DNA from: a virus
Virus record (IMG/VR): IMGVR_UViG_3300029987_000009
Coordinates: 1 to 50,567 of that record
Length of the DNA stretch: 50,567 nt
Strand: one strand, 5' to 3'
Shown piece after piece: positions 1-7,782 of the stretch (position 1 is its first letter; every line of letters starts with the position of its first letter). Made by a program: the position numbers and the translations under genes. The notes under the pieces are model-generated. The model was not told the DNA's origin and did no database searches. It was given only the letters and a program-made list of their open reading frames with translations.

Positions 1-248
1 ACACAGTGATGGTTAGTGTTACGGGTGATGAAGACGCCCAAAAAGCAGAAATTGAATCAACAAAATTGTTTAGGTTTGCATTTACTGCTCAAGGGTGCAG
101 ATGTGAAGAAAATGAAGAGTGTGAAGACGATGGGTATTTGATTCATTATTATGTTTCAACTTTGCGAAGAGGTCACGACTGGTTGAGGTATGGTTATATT
201 GATGATCATGAGGAACTGTTTGGCATCCCACAAGGAGAAGACGAATGA
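1..248 (+). CDS. 3' part of the gene that spans the contig ends (partial)
   Basis: This is the C-terminal 81 or so codons of the protein that starts at 50026, repeated here because of the terminal overlap. The reading frame enters at base 3 and stops with TGA at 246-248. It is not a separate gene. The visible part contains a Cys- and Glu-rich stretch (C-R-C-E-E-N-E-E-C-E-D-D-G) and ends in an acidic tail. The stop overlaps the start of the next gene (ATG at 245), so the ligase operon continues unbroken through the contig junction. Function unknown; see the full-length copy. Confidence 0.85.
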   Translation, partial: TVMVSVTGDEDAQKAEIESTKLFRFAFTAQGCRCEENEECEDDGYLIHYYVSTLRRGHDWLRYGYIDDHEELFGIPQGEDE

Positions 249-250
249 AA
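1..250. repeat. Terminal direct repeat, left copy
   Basis: Bases 1-250 match 50318-50567 except for one position: C at 128 versus T at 50445. The mismatch is silent (both codons are Asp). The repeat lies inside a protein-coding gene. This means the contig closes on itself, either as a circularly permuted or circular assembly overlap, or as a true direct terminal repeat. A sequence difference between the copies favours an assembly overlap from a mixed population over a physical repeat, because replicated phage termini are normally identical. The unit genome is then about 50,317 bp. Confidence 0.95.
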
Positions 251-439
251 CGCATTTGTGTTGGTGATATTATTAGTAGTGGAAATTGCAAGCATGTTGT
301 TCGTGCTTGTAATCATACTTCAGTGGGTACAATTATTACTACTGATGATTGGCTTCAGTTTCAATTGGAGTCTGTTCAGTTGATTACTGAAGCAACTCCG
401 AATACTATTGAATTTCTCAAACTCTCAAAGGACTTTTAG
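245..439 (+). CDS. Small hypothetical protein in the ligase operon (64 aa)
   Basis: The ATG overlaps the stop of the upstream gene (ATGA), and the Shine-Dalgarno lies in its last codons (ggagaagacg). The stop is two bases before the next gene, so the three are almost certainly co-translated. The protein has a K-R-I-C-V-G-D start and a T-T-D-D-W-L-Q-F segment. It has no membrane segment and no motif I recognise. Its position between the unknown 179-aa protein and a COOH-NH2 ligase suggests an accessory role in the same pathway, but nothing in the sequence proves this. Confidence 0.7.
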   Translation: MKRICVGDIISSGNCKHVVRACNHTSVGTIITTDDWLQFQLESVQLITEATPNTIEFLKLSKDF

Positions 440-441
440 TC

Positions 442-1242
442 ATGGAAAAAAGCATTGTGTTGGTTGGTAGCGATCCCGAAGTTTTCATTCGTGATCTGAA
501 TACCAAGGAACCTCGTTCTATTATTGGCCGTCTTGGTGGCGATAAGTGGAACACCATGCCGATTTCGTCTGAAGGACATGGCGTATTGGAAGACAACTGC
601 TCTGCAGAATTCAACATCCCTCCGTCAGATAATGCAGAGGACTTCGTCAAGCATACTCGTTTCTGCATGGATTGGATTAATCAGAAGATGATCAAGGAAC
701 ACAACAGCGAGGTATTCAATGCTGCTTCTGTGATCTTCTCTGACGAGGAACTGGAAGACCCTGCTGCGTGGGTGTTTGGTTGTGAGCCTGATTACAATGC
801 CTATACTGGCAAGCAGAATCCCAAGCCGCATGCAGATGAGCCTAATCTTCGCTCTGCTGGCGGACATGTGCATATTGGATTCAAGAAGAATCCCACTAAG
901 CAAGCTGCACAAAAGGTTATCCGTGCTGCTGATATCTTCCTTGGTGTTCCCTCTGTGTTGTTGGATGATGATACCCGTCGTCGTGAGTTGTATGGCAAGC
1001 CCGGAGCCTTTCGTTATAAGTCTTATGGTGCTGAGTATCGTACCCTTAGTAACTTCTGGGTGTTTGATGATAATCTGATTAAGTGGGTGTTCAATCAGGT
1101 TCAAACACTGGTTGCCTACGCTCATAATAAGGCTGTGCCTGCTAACGATGAGTGTGCTGCCCGTATTCAGGAAGCAATCAACACAAACAATCGTCGTCTT
1201 GCTTCAGACATTATTCGTGACTTTAATATCGTAATGCCCTGA
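442..1242 (+). CDS. phiEco32-type COOH-NH2 ligase (amidoligase)
   Basis: The 266-aa protein has the marks of the phage COOH-NH2 ligase type 2 family, a branch of the glutamine synthetase / gamma-glutamylcysteine synthetase fold. These are an N-terminal G-S-D-P-E-V-F strand (residues 9-15), E-D-N-C-S-A-E-F-N (50-58), S-A-G-G-H-V-H-I-G-F (138-147), which supplies metal and nucleotide ligands, and G-A-E-Y-R-T-L-S-N-F-W (196-206). Such enzymes join a carboxylate to an amine using ATP. It sits with a second amidoligase, two glutamine amidotransferases and an ATP-grasp ligase. Iyer and Aravind predicted that clusters like this make or attach peptide-like modifications. The substrate is unknown. Family call is strong; reaction is inferred from family. 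Confidence 0.85.
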   Translation: MEKSIVLVGSDPEVFIRDLNTKEPRSIIGRLGGDKWNTMPISSEGHGVLEDNCSAEFNIPPSDNAEDFVKHTRFCMDWINQKMIKEHNSEVFNAASVIFSDEELEDPAAWVFGCEPDYNAYTGKQNPKPHADEPNLRSAGGHVHIGFKKNPTKQAAQKVIRAADIFLGVPSVLLDDDTRRRELYGKPGAFRYKSYGAEYRTLSNFWVFDDNLIKWVFNQVQTLVAYAHNKAVPANDECAARIQEAINTNNRRLASDIIRDFNIVMP

Positions 1243-1254
1243 TTGGAGAGAATG

Positions 1255-1902
1255 ATGCAATGGGATTTTGATCCGTGTGCTTTTGACAAAAAGTACTACC
1301 GGGATAAGTATGATGGAACAATCATCCTATTTAACGATGTGCCAATGTCCATTCAGATGCATGATGCTTCTTCTGTAATTGGAGAGGAAGCTTATAACTA
1401 CAGCACAAGTGGGGTTGAATTGGGTATTAAACCCTTCCTTCCTAATAGCCAGTGGTTTATGGATGATGTGCATTTGAAGACTCCTGTGTACATGCGTCGT
1501 GTTCCTCGCCGTCAATGGCATCGCTCCTTTCACAGGGAACAGTATGAGTTCAGCATTCCATATCTGCATGGATTTCGTCTTCGTAATAATATGCCGAACT
1601 TTGGTAGTCAAGTCTCCACAGCACGGGCAGTACATAACAACACTACAATGAAACTGGAAGAAGCAGTCAAACTTCTACGTAAGAATCGTAAGCATGGTGG
1701 TGAGGTTCTTACTAAGGATTTTGCATTGATTCGTAACAGTGAGACTGTTTATAGTCTGTGTAATTCTGTTGGTATTGTTGCTTTGGTATTGCCTGCAGAT
1801 AATGTTATTCTTGTGGGTCATAATCTGTATCAAGAGGTGTCAGATTATCTGGTTAATTCTGAGGAGGGAACATGGGCTTTGAAGCTGACGAAGTGTCTTT
1901 GA
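1255..1902 (+). CDS. Hypothetical protein between two amidoligases (215 aa)
   Basis: I placed the start at ATG 1255 because GGAGAG at 1246-1251 gives a good spacing; an in-frame ATG at 1252 and a TTG at 1243 are alternatives. The protein is soluble, rich in Tyr, His and Arg in the middle (Y-M-R-R-V-P-R-R-Q-W-H-R) and lacks any nucleotide-binding motif I can see. It overlaps the following amidoligase gene by 31 bases. The tight packing between two ligase genes suggests a partner or substrate-binding subunit. I do not recognise the family. Confidence 0.75.
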   Translation: MQWDFDPCAFDKKYYRDKYDGTIILFNDVPMSIQMHDASSVIGEEAYNYSTSGVELGIKPFLPNSQWFMDDVHLKTPVYMRRVPRRQWHRSFHREQYEFSIPYLHGFRLRNNMPNFGSQVSTARAVHNNTTMKLEEAVKLLRKNRKHGGEVLTKDFALIRNSETVYSLCNSVGIVALVLPADNVILVGHNLYQEVSDYLVNSEEGTWALKLTKCL

Positions 1903-2912
1903 ATCGTAAGTGGCATGAGATGATGAGTACATCACAGAATGTGACTCTTCCTACACATCCGGATGTCCCAGACACAAATCTGTTTGGGCTTAATCCAGCC
2001 AACACATTTGGGATTGAGGTTGAAGTTGAGAATGTTTTCCCAAGTATGTCTGAGGAAAAGCTTGCATCCTATTGTGCATCACTTGAGTCTCTTTCTGTTG
2101 ATGGATGGTGGCGCACAGATGAAGATGGAAGCCTCCGTAATAGTGGGCGTGAGTTTATTTCATACCCATTGAAGGGGAATGAAGTTGGGTATGGATTTCA
2201 ACGTTTGTTTTCTGTGCTGCATCCAAAGGCAGACTTTAATCTTCGTGCTGGTATTCATGTTCATGTGAACTGTCGTGATATGCGACTTGGACAGATCAGT
2301 AAAGCTATCCTTCTTGCAGTTGTCTTTGAGTCCATGATGTTTAGGATGACCGACCCATCAAGACACAACAACATCTTTTGTGTTCCAGTGACTGCTTCTG
2401 ATGGTATTTGGGACATGCTCAACTGGTTTGCCACAAACAAGGGACCGGCAGTACAAAAGTATAGTGCATTGAATGTTGTTCCGTTAACTGAACGGTCTTT
2501 TGGTACTGTTGAGTTTCGTCATCTGGAAACTACTAATGATATGCAGAAGTTGCAGCGTTGGCTTCAGGTGATTGATAGTATCTGGACATATGCACGTAAT
2601 CCAATTACATTTACAGACCTGCTTTCTCGGGTGTCGGCGCTTACAACCTCAAGTATGATCTTTAACTTTGGTGAAGATGTGTTTGCTGATGTTTGGAGTA
2701 GTGTTAAGAGCTATGCTGATCGACATGAAATTAACCATACCATTGCAAAAGTGAAGCAGATTGTGTACACAGATAGTAATGTGTTTTGTGGTGATGATAT
2801 GGCTTCTTGGTTGTCCAGTCATGCAAAGTTCCAGCAACACAATATTTCTTGTCTCTTCCAACATCTTAGTAAGACATCACTGGACACACCAGTAGAAAAC
2901 CCAGAGGACTAA
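1872..2912 (+). CDS. Amidoligase (GCS/GS-fold, amidoligase_2-like)
   Basis: The 346-aa protein starts at ATG 1872 behind a clear GGAGG. Family marks are F-G-I-E-V-E-V-E (46-53), the catalytic/metal strand of amidoligases; D-E-D-G-S-L-R with G-R-E-F-I-S-Y-P-L (83-100); A-G-I-H-V-H-V-N (126-133), with the paired His and Asn; and a late G-T-V-E-F-R-H-L-E segment supplying the phosphate-contacting Arg. Family members form amide bonds with ATP hydrolysis. This second, distinct amidoligase alongside the one at 442 suggests two consecutive ligations or a heteromeric enzyme. It ends in P-E-D, whose codons plus the stop (gaggactaa) form the Shine-Dalgarno of the next gene. Confidence 0.85.
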   Translation: MGFEADEVSLNRKWHEMMSTSQNVTLPTHPDVPDTNLFGLNPANTFGIEVEVENVFPSMSEEKLASYCASLESLSVDGWWRTDEDGSLRNSGREFISYPLKGNEVGYGFQRLFSVLHPKADFNLRAGIHVHVNCRDMRLGQISKAILLAVVFESMMFRMTDPSRHNNIFCVPVTASDGIWDMLNWFATNKGPAVQKYSALNVVPLTERSFGTVEFRHLETTNDMQKLQRWLQVIDSIWTYARNPITFTDLLSRVSALTTSSMIFNFGEDVFADVWSSVKSYADRHEINHTIAKVKQIVYTDSNVFCGDDMASWLSSHAKFQQHNISCLFQHLSKTSLDTPVENPED

Positions 2913-2915
2913 TTT

Positions 2916-4265
2916 ATGTGTGGTATTGTACTCACCTTCTCCACGGCTGTTGGTGGAATGTCAACAAAGAACCAGAAAGTCTTTGAAGACACACTGTTTA
3001 TGACTTCTTTGCGAGGAATGGATAGCACAGGAGTATTCACTTACGACAAGAATAAAGGTGACGAAGTTATGCTTGTTAAGGAAGCATATCCAAGTCCATT
3101 GTTCTTGCAGACTAAGGATTACGAGAAGCTGGAAAGTCATTTGTTTTATGATTGTCGTGCAGTTATTGGGCATTGTCGTGCAGCTACTCGTGGAACAGTC
3201 AAAGACGAAACAGCGCACCCATATCATCATGGTAGTATTATCTTGGTGCACAATGGCACATTACCAAGTCATCATGGAATAGCAACTAAAACATTTACTG
3301 TTGATTCTGAGGCGATTTGTCATGCACTTAGTGAACGGCCTTGGGAAGAGGTATTGCCAGAGATTCATGGTGCTTTTGTGTTGATCTGGTATGACTTGAT
3401 TCGTAAGGTACTGTGTATCGCATCCAATGGAGAGCGGCCTTTCTATACAGCAACCAGCAAGTCTGGTGATTTGTATGGAGCATCTGAGTATGGTATGCTT
3501 TCTGCTGCTATTGATCGTAACAAGGAAGACCTCATAAAGGATAAGGATGGTAGTTGTTTCTATGCTTTCCCAAAGAATACAGTACTAGAAATTCCTTATG
3601 ATTTTAAGGGGAAGTGGACTGATTTGGATTTCAAGCCATTCAAGGAAGCAACAAAGTCTTTTATGCAGGGTCATCCCAAGGTTACGCAGGGAAATACTGG
3701 GAATATTAAACAACTGACCCACTCCAAGAAAGAAGAAAAGCCTGTCACTGGAAAGAAGCCTACTGGATTTCGTAATGAAAGTGAGCTTACCAATCCACCA
3801 AGTAAAGTTTGGTTTGAGATTGAGAAGATCGAAGATGCAAGTACGAAGCATAATACACAGAGAATTTGGGGTCGTGGATTTCTTCCTGATAACACTGAGT
3901 ATATTACTTGCACACTCACAAGAAAGCAGGTTGATTTCAAAGAAGGGGATTTTATTGAGGCAAAGCCATACCTTGCATATACTCAGTGCAAAGATGATTA
4001 TATTTCTGAGCCGGGTAAATTGCATTTTATGGTAGACTTCAAGTCTTATTTACTTCTTGGAGATTGTGAAGATGAAGTTAATGACTTGGATGGCAACTCC
4101 GTTACAAAGGAGGAATGGATGCAACGTTCTGATCAAGACAGGCGTTGTTCTTATTGTAACGGTTTGTTGTCTTATTTTGATTTGCAGTATGCAGTCACCC
4201 ATCGTACCAACAGCCACATTGACACCGTGATTTGTGGCAATTGTATTGACGCATCTATTAACTAA
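2916..4265 (+). CDS. Class II glutamine amidotransferase with C-terminal zinc ribbon
   Basis: The protein begins M-C-G-I-V, so removal of Met exposes the N-terminal Cys nucleophile typical of Ntn-hydrolase glutamine amidotransferases. Further family marks are S-L-R-G-M-D-S-T-G (32-40), I-G-H-C-R-A-A-T-R-G (glutamine/loop contacts, about 84-93), V-H-N-G-T-L (about 111-116) and a later G-A-F-V-L-I-W-Y. It would release ammonia from glutamine and pass it to a partner ligase. After residue 220 comes a linker, a beta-rich module and a C-terminal C-x2-C...C-x2-C zinc ribbon (about 410-443), an uncommon addition for this family. At 449 aa it is longer than a bare GATase II domain. Confidence 0.88.
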   Translation: MCGIVLTFSTAVGGMSTKNQKVFEDTLFMTSLRGMDSTGVFTYDKNKGDEVMLVKEAYPSPLFLQTKDYEKLESHLFYDCRAVIGHCRAATRGTVKDETAHPYHHGSIILVHNGTLPSHHGIATKTFTVDSEAICHALSERPWEEVLPEIHGAFVLIWYDLIRKVLCIASNGERPFYTATSKSGDLYGASEYGMLSAAIDRNKEDLIKDKDGSCFYAFPKNTVLEIPYDFKGKWTDLDFKPFKEATKSFMQGHPKVTQGNTGNIKQLTHSKKEEKPVTGKKPTGFRNESELTNPPSKVWFEIEKIEDASTKHNTQRIWGRGFLPDNTEYITCTLTRKQVDFKEGDFIEAKPYLAYTQCKDDYISEPGKLHFMVDFKSYLLLGDCEDEVNDLDGNSVTKEEWMQRSDQDRRCSYCNGLLSYFDLQYAVTHRTNSHIDTVICGNCIDASIN

Positions 4266-4278
4266 GGAAACCACCACC

Positions 4279-5262
4279 ATGAATATTGTTATCCGTACCC
4301 AGAAGATTGGATCTATCTTTGCAACTGCACTCAAGAGTGCCCTTGAAGAGCTGGGCCATGATGTAATCCGATCCTCTAAGAATGGAAAGACTAAGCGTAA
4401 GATCTTTGACATGGATCAAAAAGCCATTGGAAAGATCAGCCAGTTTGTTGCTTTCCAGCAGGCTGGAGTTAGTACTGTTCCCAACACTATCAATAAGGCA
4501 GAGGCATTGTCTTGGGCAGCTGATGGTAGTACTGTTGTGTGCCGAACTCTTACCAATGCACACTCTGGAGAGGGCATTGTACTGGCAGAAACTCCAGATG
4601 CTGTTGTTGAAGCTCCACTTTATACTAAGTATATCCGGAAGTTTGCAGAGTTTCGTGTTCATATCTTCAAGAATGATATTATCTTCATTCAAAAGAAGAA
4701 AGCACAAGCTGCTGCAGTTGAGGCAGGAACTGTTAACTATCAGATTCGTAATCATCAGTATGGTTGGGTGTTCAGTCACAATGATCTTGATATTCCTGAC
4801 CAACCACAGTTGGAAAGTGTAGCAAAGCAAGCCGTTCGTGCAACTAAGTATCTATATGGTGCAGTTGATGTTATTTATAATAAGCGAGATAACAAATACT
4901 ATGTACTGGAAGTTAATAGTCGTCCGGGAATCGAAGGAGCAACTGCAATTCAGTATGCAAATGCTGTAGTTTCTTATCTGGAGTCTGGTGAGAAGTCTGT
5001 GGTTGCTGGTGCTATTGTAGAAATTAATCCTTGTAGTGCTTGGCTTGAACGTTGTATCAAGATGAATGTACCTGCTTATCAGATTACAGATACCATCTCT
5101 GTTGAACTGTTGCTTCGGGCCGTCGCATTCTGCTATGATAAGGGATGGCGTTCTACTGCAGAACGGGAACTGGGTGTATTCCATACCCAGTCAGAGGTGT
5201 TCAACCTGTACCCGGAAGTTGCAAACGAGCTTAACGAATTCCTTGCAGGAAAGGTTGCGTAA
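4279..5262 (+). CDS. ATP-grasp ligase (RimK/D-Ala ligase-like)
   Basis: The start is ATG 4279 behind AAGGAAA; an upstream in-frame start at 4234 would overlap the previous gene needlessly. The 327-aa protein shows the ATP-grasp layout: a pre-ATP-grasp N-terminal region, a glycine loop N-A-H-S-G-E-G-I-V-L (about 102-111), F-R-V-H-I-F (about 133-138), and the Mg/ATP site A-V-D-V-I-Y...Y-Y-V-L-E-V-N-S-R-P-G (about 196-218) with the acidic E-x-N signature. Such enzymes activate a carboxylate as acyl phosphate and join it to an amine or thiol. With the adjacent GATase and amidoligases it forms the core of the modification cluster. Substrate unknown. Confidence 0.9.
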   Translation: MNIVIRTQKIGSIFATALKSALEELGHDVIRSSKNGKTKRKIFDMDQKAIGKISQFVAFQQAGVSTVPNTINKAEALSWAADGSTVVCRTLTNAHSGEGIVLAETPDAVVEAPLYTKYIRKFAEFRVHIFKNDIIFIQKKKAQAAAVEAGTVNYQIRNHQYGWVFSHNDLDIPDQPQLESVAKQAVRATKYLYGAVDVIYNKRDNKYYVLEVNSRPGIEGATAIQYANAVVSYLESGEKSVVAGAIVEINPCSAWLERCIKMNVPAYQITDTISVELLLRAVAFCYDKGWRSTAERELGVFHTQSEVFNLYPEVANELNEFLAGKVA

Positions 5263-5991
5263 ATGGACTACAGCCAGATGGAGCTAAAGCTTGCGCCTGT
5301 CTCTGGTTATGATGAGATTGGACAGCAATCTAATGTCAAGTTTTCTATGGCTGTGGTTGAAGACAACTGCCTAAAGCAGTTGTTTTCTCCCATTAAGTGT
5401 CGTGATTTCTTGAATGAAGTGGTACGCAAGCAGTATCAGCCTGCGTTTTCAGAAAGGATCTATTCATTTCCAATCACTGCTGTTCCTGTATTTGATCATG
5501 CAAATCCTCCAATACTGTTGGCACATTTCTTCCCTAAACGAAAGCTAAAGAAGATTCAGGAACTATTCCCTGATGTTTATTTTAGTGAAGTTATTGAAGG
5601 TAATGTTCTGATCATTCCACTTCAGAATCTTGAATACATGTCAACATTTCTGATGTCTTACATCTCTCACATTATTCGTGTTGTTGAGCAGTATAATGAT
5701 GTGTTTGATATTTCTACTTGGACTAAGTATTCAAATGAGCAGGACTATGCCAAAAACCTTATAAAACTATGTCGTACTGAATATGCACATATCTTTAACT
5801 TCTTTGTGGACTGCAAAGATACTATTGCAAGGCACACAGGTGGTACTGGTATGGATGAAGTTGAGAGTATGAAGAATAGGACTACATACCACAATGGAGC
5901 AGGCATGCTTGGTGTTATGCGGTACAAGAATAACAAAGTCCGGCTGATGTTTGAAGATTGGTGGAATGATGCTTATGGGGAGGATGTATGA
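5263..5991 (+). CDS. Hypothetical protein following the ATP-grasp ligase (242 aa)
   Basis: The ATG directly abuts the stop of the ATP-grasp gene, implying translational coupling. The protein is soluble and alpha/beta in look, with V-P-V-F-D-H-A-N-P-P and a C-terminal H-T-G-G-T-G-M-D-E-V segment. I do not recognise a family. Its N-terminus D-Y-S-Q-M-E-L-K-L-A resembles DNA polymerase I motif A, but the rest shows no polymerase motif B or C. It is the last gene of the ligase cluster and is followed by overlapping small genes, so it may be the terminal pathway member or an unrelated accessory gene. Confidence 0.75.
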   Translation: MDYSQMELKLAPVSGYDEIGQQSNVKFSMAVVEDNCLKQLFSPIKCRDFLNEVVRKQYQPAFSERIYSFPITAVPVFDHANPPILLAHFFPKRKLKKIQELFPDVYFSEVIEGNVLIIPLQNLEYMSTFLMSYISHIIRVVEQYNDVFDISTWTKYSNEQDYAKNLIKLCRTEYAHIFNFFVDCKDTIARHTGGTGMDEVESMKNRTTYHNGAGMLGVMRYKNNKVRLMFEDWWNDAYGEDV

Positions 5992-6194
5992 GGTGTCGTG
6001 CCTGCAACAGAGAGTTGTCTGATTATGAATCTACACGTAAGAATCCAGACACAGGTGAGTATGAGGATATTTGTAATCAATGTCGTGCTGGTTATCTTCG
6101 GTGGGCAATATACTGCCCATATAATACAGATGATGTAGAGTTGATTAATACAGTAATGTATAAACCACGAACACAAACTAGGAGCACGGAATGA
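5988..6194 (+). CDS. Small zinc-finger-like protein (68 aa)
   Basis: The gene overlaps its neighbours at both ends by four bases (ATGA type). The protein starts M-R-C-R-A-C-N-R-E-L-S-D-Y-E-S-T-R and continues to D-I-C-N-Q-C-R, giving C-x2-C...C-x2-C, a compact zinc-binding knuckle. Proteins of this pattern are common in phage replication regions and are often annotated as zinc-finger proteins of unknown role. The C-terminal 30 residues have no feature I recognise. Confidence 0.75.
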   Translation: MRCRACNRELSDYESTRKNPDTGEYEDICNQCRAGYLRWAIYCPYNTDDVELINTVMYKPRTQTRSTE

Positions 6195-6379
6195 TTGGAA
6201 TTTATGTATGCCCTTCCCGTCTCTTTCTATTTACACCCACTACGTTCTATGCAATAGAAACGCATAATGAGCGCATGCGTTACCGCAAAGAGATGGCATA
6301 TAGTAGTGCCGCAGTAGAAGAGTGTAAAACAACACAGGAAAAGTATCTAGTTGGACTTGTGCATACTGTTGAGGACTAG
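6191..6379 (+). CDS. Microprotein of the C-terminal G-x-F/L-x3-E-D family (62 aa)
   Basis: The protein ends L-V-G-L-V-H-T-V-E-D, fitting the C-terminal signature (hydrophobic-G-x-F/L-x3-E-D) shared by about ten small proteins between 6191 and 14235. The last codons (gttgaggactag) carry the Shine-Dalgarno for the next ATG at 6382. The N-terminus (M-I-G-I-Y-V-C-P) differs from the other members. No membrane segment or known domain. The stop is TAG straight after the conserved E-D, which shows that TAG is a real stop in this phage. Confidence 0.7.
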   Translation: MIGIYVCPSRLFLFTPTTFYAIETHNERMRYRKEMAYSSAAVEECKTTQEKYLVGLVHTVED

Positions 6380-6381
6380 AG

Positions 6382-6561
6382 ATGAAAACATATCTGAGAA
6401 AACAAGAAGGTCTGGGAGGAGATTATTTCTTTTTATTTACAAAAGAAATGTACTACCACTACGCCACTGACATAAGCTTTGTAAGTGAGAAGGCTATAAT
6501 TAAGACTAGTTATAGTTACTCTACAGGTGCAATTGGTAGTTTGATTATGGAGGAGGACTGA
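6382..6561 (+). CDS. Microprotein of the G-x-F-x3-E-D family (59 aa)
   Basis: I read this ORF directly from ATG 6382. It starts M-K-T-Y-L-R-K and ends A-I-G-S-L-I-M-E-E-D. The start and end match the microprotein at 7438 (M-R-T-Y-L-K-R ... A-I-G-S-F-E-L-V-E-D), so the two are paralogues with a divergent aromatic middle (Y-F-F-L-F, M-Y-Y-H-Y). The final codons gaggaggac give a strong Shine-Dalgarno for the TTG start of the primase gene. Function unknown. Confidence 0.7.
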   Translation: MKTYLRKQEGLGGDYFFLFTKEMYYHYATDISFVSEKAIIKTSYSYSTGAIGSLIMEED

Positions 6562-7263
6562 TTGAGTGAATTCATCGGACATGAGCCTTGTCCTATCTGC
6601 GGCTCTAGAGATAACCTAGCACGATATGATTCTGGTTCTGCTTTTTGCTTTGGTTGTCGTAGGTACTTTCCAACTACTATACAGAACAGGATTGCTGCTA
6701 AGAATAGTCCAGTTGAATCAGAAAAATCTATTGGACTTCCTAGTGATTATGATCCACAATACCATCCCAAGGAGGCTCTGGATTGGATCAGTCAGTATGG
6801 ATTCAATAGACAGCGGATGTTCAAGTATCGTATTGGTTGGTCTGAGTATAACAAACGATTAGTATTTCCTATCATTACACACAACAGACTACTTGCATGG
6901 CAAGGTCGGTCATTTACAGCAAAGCCTAAGTGGAAAACTCAAGGAGATATTCACAGCTTTCTGTGGCCGCTTAAATATAATAGTAATAAATTGGTGCTTG
7001 TAGAAGATATTATTTCTGCTTATAATGTCCATGAAGCTGGCTATGGTGTTGCTCCTTTGTTTGGATCACACATTACTAATGCACAACTCACTGGGATTTT
7101 AAAGAATCAATATAGTGAAGTTGTGTTTTGGCTTGATAGGGACAAATACAAAGAAGCCGTGCAGATGGCAGGGCAGATTGGTGAAGTTGGCATAAAGTCA
7201 AGCTTTATTGTAACAGATAAAGACCCAAAGGAATACAAAGACATTAAAGGAATTCTAAAATGA
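6562..7263 (+). CDS. DNA primase (T7 gp4 primase-half-like)
   Basis: The start is TTG 6562, fixed by GGAGGA at 6550-6556 in the end of the upstream gene; no ATG fits. The 233-aa protein has an N-terminal zinc finger C10-x2-C13...C29-x2-C32 for template recognition, then a TOPRIM-type core with K-L-V-L-V-E-D-I-I-S-A-Y (the acidic metal site, about 145-156) and V-V-F-W-L-D-R-D (about 190-197). It would make RNA primers for lagging-strand synthesis. Unlike T7 gp4, where primase and helicase are fused, the helicase here is a separate gene at 8279, with five small genes in between. Confidence 0.85.
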   Translation: MSEFIGHEPCPICGSRDNLARYDSGSAFCFGCRRYFPTTIQNRIAAKNSPVESEKSIGLPSDYDPQYHPKEALDWISQYGFNRQRMFKYRIGWSEYNKRLVFPIITHNRLLAWQGRSFTAKPKWKTQGDIHSFLWPLKYNSNKLVLVEDIISAYNVHEAGYGVAPLFGSHITNAQLTGILKNQYSEVVFWLDRDKYKEAVQMAGQIGEVGIKSSFIVTDKDPKEYKDIKGILK

Positions 7264-7427
7264 ATCTTGAATTATATGTATGGCCAACTTCGGCGAGGTG
7301 GGGGATTACTATTAAAATAGAAAAGTGCTGGTACAGCATACACCCCAAGTATTACCTAATTGAAAAGAGCAGAAAGGACCCTAAATGGTACAGTACAGTA
7401 CAGTATCGGTTGGTGAGTTTAAAGTAG
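7260..7427 (+). CDS. Small hypothetical protein after primase (55 aa)
   Basis: I read this ORF directly: ATG 7260 overlaps the primase stop (ATGA) and the frame ends at TAG 7425-7427. The protein begins M-N-L-E-L-Y-V-W-P and is rich in Trp, Tyr and Lys (K-C-W-Y-S-I-H-P-K-Y-Y). It lacks the C-terminal G-x-F-x3-E-D signature of its neighbours. The tight coupling to primase and the length of open frame support it as a gene. Function unknown. Confidence 0.6.
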   Translation: MNLELYVWPTSARWGITIKIEKCWYSIHPKYYLIEKSRKDPKWYSTVQYRLVSLK

Positions 7428-7437
7428 AAGATTAGTA

Positions 7438-7611
7438 ATGAGGACATATCTAAAAAGAGATGGTGATGTTTTTTACATATACTCCTTCAATTATTACTAT
7501 GGAGCAACTGGGCCTTACGCACACAGACTAGCAACCACTGAAGGGTTCTATTTAATCGGCAACGAACATGAGCGACAGGCAATTGGTTCTTTTGAACTTG
7601 TGGAGGACTAA
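7438..7611 (+). CDS. Microprotein of the G-x-F-x3-E-D family (57 aa)
   Basis: Read directly from ATG 7438. It starts M-R-T-Y-L-K-R-D-G and ends A-I-G-S-F-E-L-V-E-D, matching the member at 6382 at both ends. The middle is aromatic (F-Y-I-Y-S-F-N-Y-Y-Y-G). The last codons gtggaggac form the Shine-Dalgarno for the next gene, whose ATG follows the stop without a gap (TAAATG). There is no membrane segment. The paralogy suggests local duplication and rapid divergence. Confidence 0.7.
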   Translation: MRTYLKRDGDVFYIYSFNYYYGATGPYAHRLATTEGFYLIGNEHERQAIGSFELVED

Positions 7612-7782
7612 ATGATACCTATTGAACTTGCAATGGGGACGAATGGGCGTAGTGTTTTTATCCAAACAAATAAGACTCGTTATATGTACTCATATTATTG
7701 TAGTTATGATCACAAGATTCTTCACTGGAGCTATTCCTATAGGTTATCTTATCCTTGTGGTTCCTTTAAAGAGGAAGACTAA
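7612..7782 (+). CDS. Microprotein of the G-x-F-x3-E-D family (56 aa)
   Basis: Read directly: ATG 7612 abuts the previous stop and the frame ends at TAA 7780-7782. The protein begins M-I-P-I-E-L-A-M and ends P-C-G-S-F-K-E-E-D, the family signature. The middle is Tyr/Ser rich (R-Y-M-Y-S-Y-Y-C-S-Y, W-S-Y-S-Y-R-L-S-Y). A 70-aa frame overlapping this one (7622-7834) is a shadow: it lacks a Shine-Dalgarno and the signature. The terminal gaggaagac supplies the ribosome site for the next start at 7782. Confidence 0.65.
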   Translation: MIPIELAMGTNGRSVFIQTNKTRYMYSYYCSYDHKILHWSYSYRLSYPCGSFKEED

